DNA of 64,000 nt from Microbacterium saperdae (GTDB lineage: Bacteria > Actinomycetota > Actinomycetes > Actinomycetales > Microbacteriaceae). The position numbers were made by a program, and so were the translations under genes. The stretch lies in assembly GCF_006716345.1 (NCBI RefSeq), contig NZ_VFOX01000002.1:186001-250000 (forward strand), given 5' to 3'. Positions 61,336 to 64,000 of the stretch are shown piece after piece. Below the pieces are notes generated by a model, which was not told where the DNA came from, ran no database searches, and was given only the letters and a program-made list of their open reading frames with translations. How positions within the stretch are numbered: the first letter of the stretch is position 1; every line of letters begins with the position of its first letter.

Positions 61336-62645
61336 GCCTCCACCTCGCTGAGCGCCTTCCGCAGTCGCGTGATCTCCTTCGTCACGGTCGCGATGATCTC
61401 CTTCGGCGTCGACCGTGGATCCAGGGTCTTCGCGAACAGCTCATACTCCGCCAACCGATCGCGCAGCGCCGCACGCTCCCGCGCGTGCGGGTCGGCGGCC
61501 GCCGGCGTGTACACGAGCAGGTGCTCCTGCTGCACGTAGAGCACCGGATCCGACCAGCCGTCCTCGCTGGCCGGCTCCCCTCCCGCGGCGGCCAGGCGGG
61601 GCGCGGTCAACGCCGGCGCCCACTCGATCCGGTGATGGGGAGAGCCGTCGGCGGCGGCCACGGCGGCGGCCACCATGGCCAGCAGCTCGGGGTACACCCG
61701 CGCGCAGAACGCATCTGTCGCCGAGAGGTCGACGACACGGCGCATGCCGATGACGGCGGGCACGCCGCTGTTCACGAGCTCGTGGGCCGTCGACGGGGCG
61801 GCGGCGGCGTTCGCGGTCTCGCACGCCGCCAGCACCACGAGCCAGGGACCCTCTCCCTGATCCTCGCGCTTGAGCGCTGCGGCCATCATGTCGACCGACA
61901 CCGCGACCCTGCCCGCCTTCGCGCGCGACAGGAAGTCCCGCCGGGTGGCGAACGAGAGCCCCATGACTCCAGGGGCCGCGTAGCCGCCGTGGCACAGCAC
62001 GTGCAGCAGGTGGGCCCGGGCCGCCGCGATCTGCCGCACGACCGCGACCGGATCGGTGGCGATCGTCTCGACCGTGACGCCCGGATCGGCGAGCTCCTCC
62101 ACGCGGGCGGTGACGGCCGGATCCCCGGTGATCACGTGCAGCCCCACCGCCAGCCCCTGCAGCCGCGCCGCGACGATCGCGGTGGCGAGCGCATCCAGCT
62201 GAGGCACCCCGTCGCGGTCGGCGGCCGAGAGCACCGCGACGATGCGGAGCGGCGCCTCGAAGGTGCGCTGAGCGACCTCGTGCACACGGCGGGCGACGCG
62301 GGCGATGGGCCAGCGCGCGTCGAGGGCGACGAAGCCCCGTGGTTCGACGTACAACTGTTCCCACGGGAGCGCATCGGCGGCCGGCATCGCGAGGCGGAAG
62401 TAGATGGTCGAGGGCGCGGTGTCGGCATCCACCCCGAGCGCCTGGTCGATGGCCTGCTTCGTCGGCCGATGACGGCCCAGCAACCGGGCGAGCTCCTCGC
62501 CTCGTGCCTTCGCATCGGCACCCTGCAGCGGCTTGATGACCACCCGCCGGGGTACATCCATGTCCTCGATCTCCACCGACGACTTGAACAACGACACCAT
62601 GGCCGATGCCTTGTCGACCGGGGTGAAGGCGACGATCATGCCCAT
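61332..62645 (-). CDS. CHAT-domain protease
   Basis: The 437-residue protein has a classic CHAT dyad: LLHVLCHGG with His219, and LVVLAACETANA with Cys275. They are followed by HELVNSGVPAVIGMRRVVDLSATDAFCARVYPELL, the standard CHAT tail. The N-terminal domain includes PWEQLYV (94-100), the substrate-proximal segment found in CHAT proteins. A C-terminal helical extension (from about 385) may mediate assembly. There are no TPR repeats. It overlaps neighbours on both sides (TGATG and ATGA). Confidence 0.9.
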   Translation of the reverse strand: MGMIVAFTPVDKASAMVSLFKSSVEIEDMDVPRRVVIKPLQGADAKARGEELARLLGRHRPTKQAIDQALGVDADTAPSTIYFRLAMPAADALPWEQLYVEPRGFVALDARWPIARVARRVHEVAQRTFEAPLRIVAVLSAADRDGVPQLDALATAIVAARLQGLAVGLHVITGDPAVTARVEELADPGVTVETIATDPVAVVRQIAAARAHLLHVLCHGGYAAPGVMGLSFATRRDFLSRAKAGRVAVSVDMMAAALKREDQGEGPWLVVLAACETANAAAAPSTAHELVNSGVPAVIGMRRVVDLSATDAFCARVYPELLAMVAAAVAAADGSPHHRIEWAPALTAPRLAAAGGEPASEDGWSDPVLYVQQEHLLVYTPAAADPHARERAALRDRLAEYELFAKTLDPRSTPKEIIATVTKEITRLRKALSEVEA

Positions 62646-64000
62646 CAGACACCTCCGAGGTGCTGTTGCACGAGGCTCTGGATGTCGGCGAGCGCCTGAC
62701 TGGTCGCACTCTCATGCGCCTGCGACGCGGGAGTCTCCTCCGACGATGCGCGCGAGATCATCTCGGCCTGACGCGTCTCGATGAACCGCGACGCCGACGC
62801 CGCCCAGCGCGGCACCTCCACAAGCTCCTCATACGACCCGGAGCCTGCCGGCTCGGGGAGCGAGGTCGAGGGGAGCGGCATCCGGGAGGCGGATGCCGCC
62901 GGGACCCCGGGGAGCAGGATCGCCCGCAGCAGCGGCGCCTCCGAACCGGCCTCATCGGGCTCAGCCGCCGGGGCATCCAGCGCATCGACGATCGCCTCCG
63001 GCTGCAGGTAGCCGAACCACGACGGGTCGCTCGGCAGCTGCCGTTCCTGCCTGCTCGCGAGGAACGAGTGGATGTCGGCGAGCGCGGTGGCGTCCGGGTC
63101 CTGGCGGATCGCGCTGAACACGGTCGGCCCCGGCCGCAGCTGCCCGAGACGGTCGGCGACCATCCGCGCTCCCACGTCGACACGCCGCGACTCCGGGGCG
63201 GCGATCGACACGGTCGAGGCCCCGAGCATGTCGGCCATGAACCACAGGTCATCCGCGTCGACGGAACCACGGATGTCGCCGACTTCCGCCCCCGGGTGCC
63301 CGGCGACCGCGAGCATCGATCGCTCGGCGCTGGCGATCCCGACCGCGGCCACATGCACTGCCGAGACGGCGCGATCGGCGAGCTCTCCGGTGATCCACTC
63401 CATCCACAGCAGGCGAGGGTCGTCGTCGGACTCCAGGGAGCGCAGACCCGGCACCGAGCGCGGACCCCTCGTGATGCGCACGGCCTTCGCCGGCGCGTGC
63501 GCCGGGTCATGGAGCGTGACGGATGCCGGCAGCAGCCCCCGCCGCAGGGGCACGGCGGTTCTCGCATCCGGGAAGAGTTCGATCTCGACGCCGGGGATGC
63601 GCTCGTCGAGAGCCCAGACCAGCGCCCGCGCATGCGCAGCACCCCAGCGTGCGCGCGGGGGCTGGGTCACGATCACCGCGATGCGATGGATCCGTCCGAG
63701 CCGGACGGAGACGGGCAGATGATCGGGAACGCGGATGACGGGGATGCGGATGCGCTCGCCCAGCTGCTCCCACGGCGCCGCGCCGAGATAGCCGTAGGGC
63801 GGTTCGAGCCGCAGCCACAGCGCCGATTCGGCCCGCAGCTCGGCCCCCATCGTGTCCTCCACCGCGCGGCTCAGCGCCGACGGCATCCGCAAGCGCCCCT
63901 GCACGTCGGCCGAGACGTCCAGACCGAAGTCGGTGAGGTGATCAGTGCGTTCCCAGAAGGTCTGCTCCTGTCCGTCGACGAAGCCGGCGAGCCGTGATCG
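62645..64000 (-). CDS. Degenerate CHAT-like protein, N-terminus outside window
   Basis: The reading frame is open to the right edge, so 451 residues are visible and the start lies outside; a GTG at 63904 is not a convincing start because upstream codons continue the same composition. The sequence has CHAT-like landmarks: PWEQLGE (as PWEQLYV in its neighbour), VHVAAVGIASAERSMLAVAG at the His position and STVSIAAPES at the Cys position. Neither catalytic residue is kept. A Pro/Ser-rich linker and a helical C-terminus follow. It probably acts as a sensor or scaffold for the active CHAT protein, with which it is co-translated. Confidence 0.65.
   Translation of the reverse strand, partial: RSRLAGFVDGQEQTFWERTDHLTDFGLDVSADVQGRLRMPSALSRAVEDTMGAELRAESALWLRLEPPYGYLGAAPWEQLGERIRIPVIRVPDHLPVSVRLGRIHRIAVIVTQPPRARWGAAHARALVWALDERIPGVEIELFPDARTAVPLRRGLLPASVTLHDPAHAPAKAVRITRGPRSVPGLRSLESDDDPRLLWMEWITGELADRAVSAVHVAAVGIASAERSMLAVAGHPGAEVGDIRGSVDADDLWFMADMLGASTVSIAAPESRRVDVGARMVADRLGQLRPGPTVFSAIRQDPDATALADIHSFLASRQERQLPSDPSWFGYLQPEAIVDALDAPAAEPDEAGSEAPLLRAILLPGVPAASASRMPLPSTSLPEPAGSGSYEELVEVPRWAASASRFIETRQAEMISRASSEETPASQAHESATSQALADIQSLVQQHLGGV

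Overview
The window is high-GC, gene-dense actinobacterial chromosome. Its style is that of Microbacteriaceae, most likely Microbacterium. Pointers are the zinc-independent (cysteine-poor) ribosomal proteins L28, L33 and S14 in one operon, four-base ATGA or GTGA gene overlaps, frequent GTG starts, Tat signals ending in an AAWSxPVIA block, and a DUF559 gene with an AbiEi-like N-terminus. No rRNA, tRNA, CRISPR array, complete insertion sequence or prophage was found.

Layout: 1-5.1 kb is a dipeptide/oligopeptide ABC importer whose fused ATPase gene is frameshifted. 5.1-7.3 kb holds an alpha/beta hydrolase behind an operator-containing promoter, then a DUF559 nuclease-like gene bracketed by two related long palindromes. 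7.3-8.9 kb holds rpsN, rpmG, rpmB and a 3-methyladenine glycosylase gene. 8.9-15.9 kb is a zinc-homeostasis block: zur with a YcgR/YcgQ-type permease pair and a membrane-anchored propeller-like protein, then znuACB behind a clear Zur-box candidate. 15.9-22.2 kb is a GH13 glucosidase with its sugar ABC importer and a divergent ROK regulator. 22.3-25.2 kb has a HAD hydrolase, a DeoR/GlpR regulator and a sugar-efflux MFS gene. 25.3-28.8 kb has a Tat-exported protein, an SdsA-type alkylsulfatase and a frameshifted GAP-family membrane gene.

29-33.7 kb is a hisC-bkdA-bkdB-bkdC unit (branched-chain 2-oxoacid dehydrogenase). 33.7-37 kb has an RHH/Doc toxin-antitoxin pair, a holin-like membrane protein, a WXG100-like/hydrolase pair and a low-molecular-weight tyrosine phosphatase. 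purB (apparent CTG start) and two membrane proteins follow. 40-45 kb carries regulators, a rhodanese, a DMT exporter and ribA. 44.9-46.6 kb is a PopR-type regulator with two ClpP paralogues, one lacking the catalytic serine; both transcription units have matching palindromic boxes. 46.7-52.3 kb has a thioesterase, a SUKH-like protein, a trans-sulfuration enzyme, an Lrp regulator, an acyl-CoA synthetase and a second Tat-exported protein. 52.3-58.8 kb has a MATE exporter, a two-component system, an aldo/keto reductase and a YigZ protein.

The right end (59-64 kb) is the most unusual part. Three overlapping minus-strand genes encode a caspase-fold peptidase with a His/Cys dyad, an intact CHAT protease and a degenerate CHAT-like protein that runs off the window. 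They converge on a J-domain protein with a NERD-like C-terminus. The other notable signals are families of palindromic intergenic repeats: one at 30.4, 38.5 and 58.8 kb, another flanking the DUF559 gene, and a palindrome that has become the coding start of znuC.
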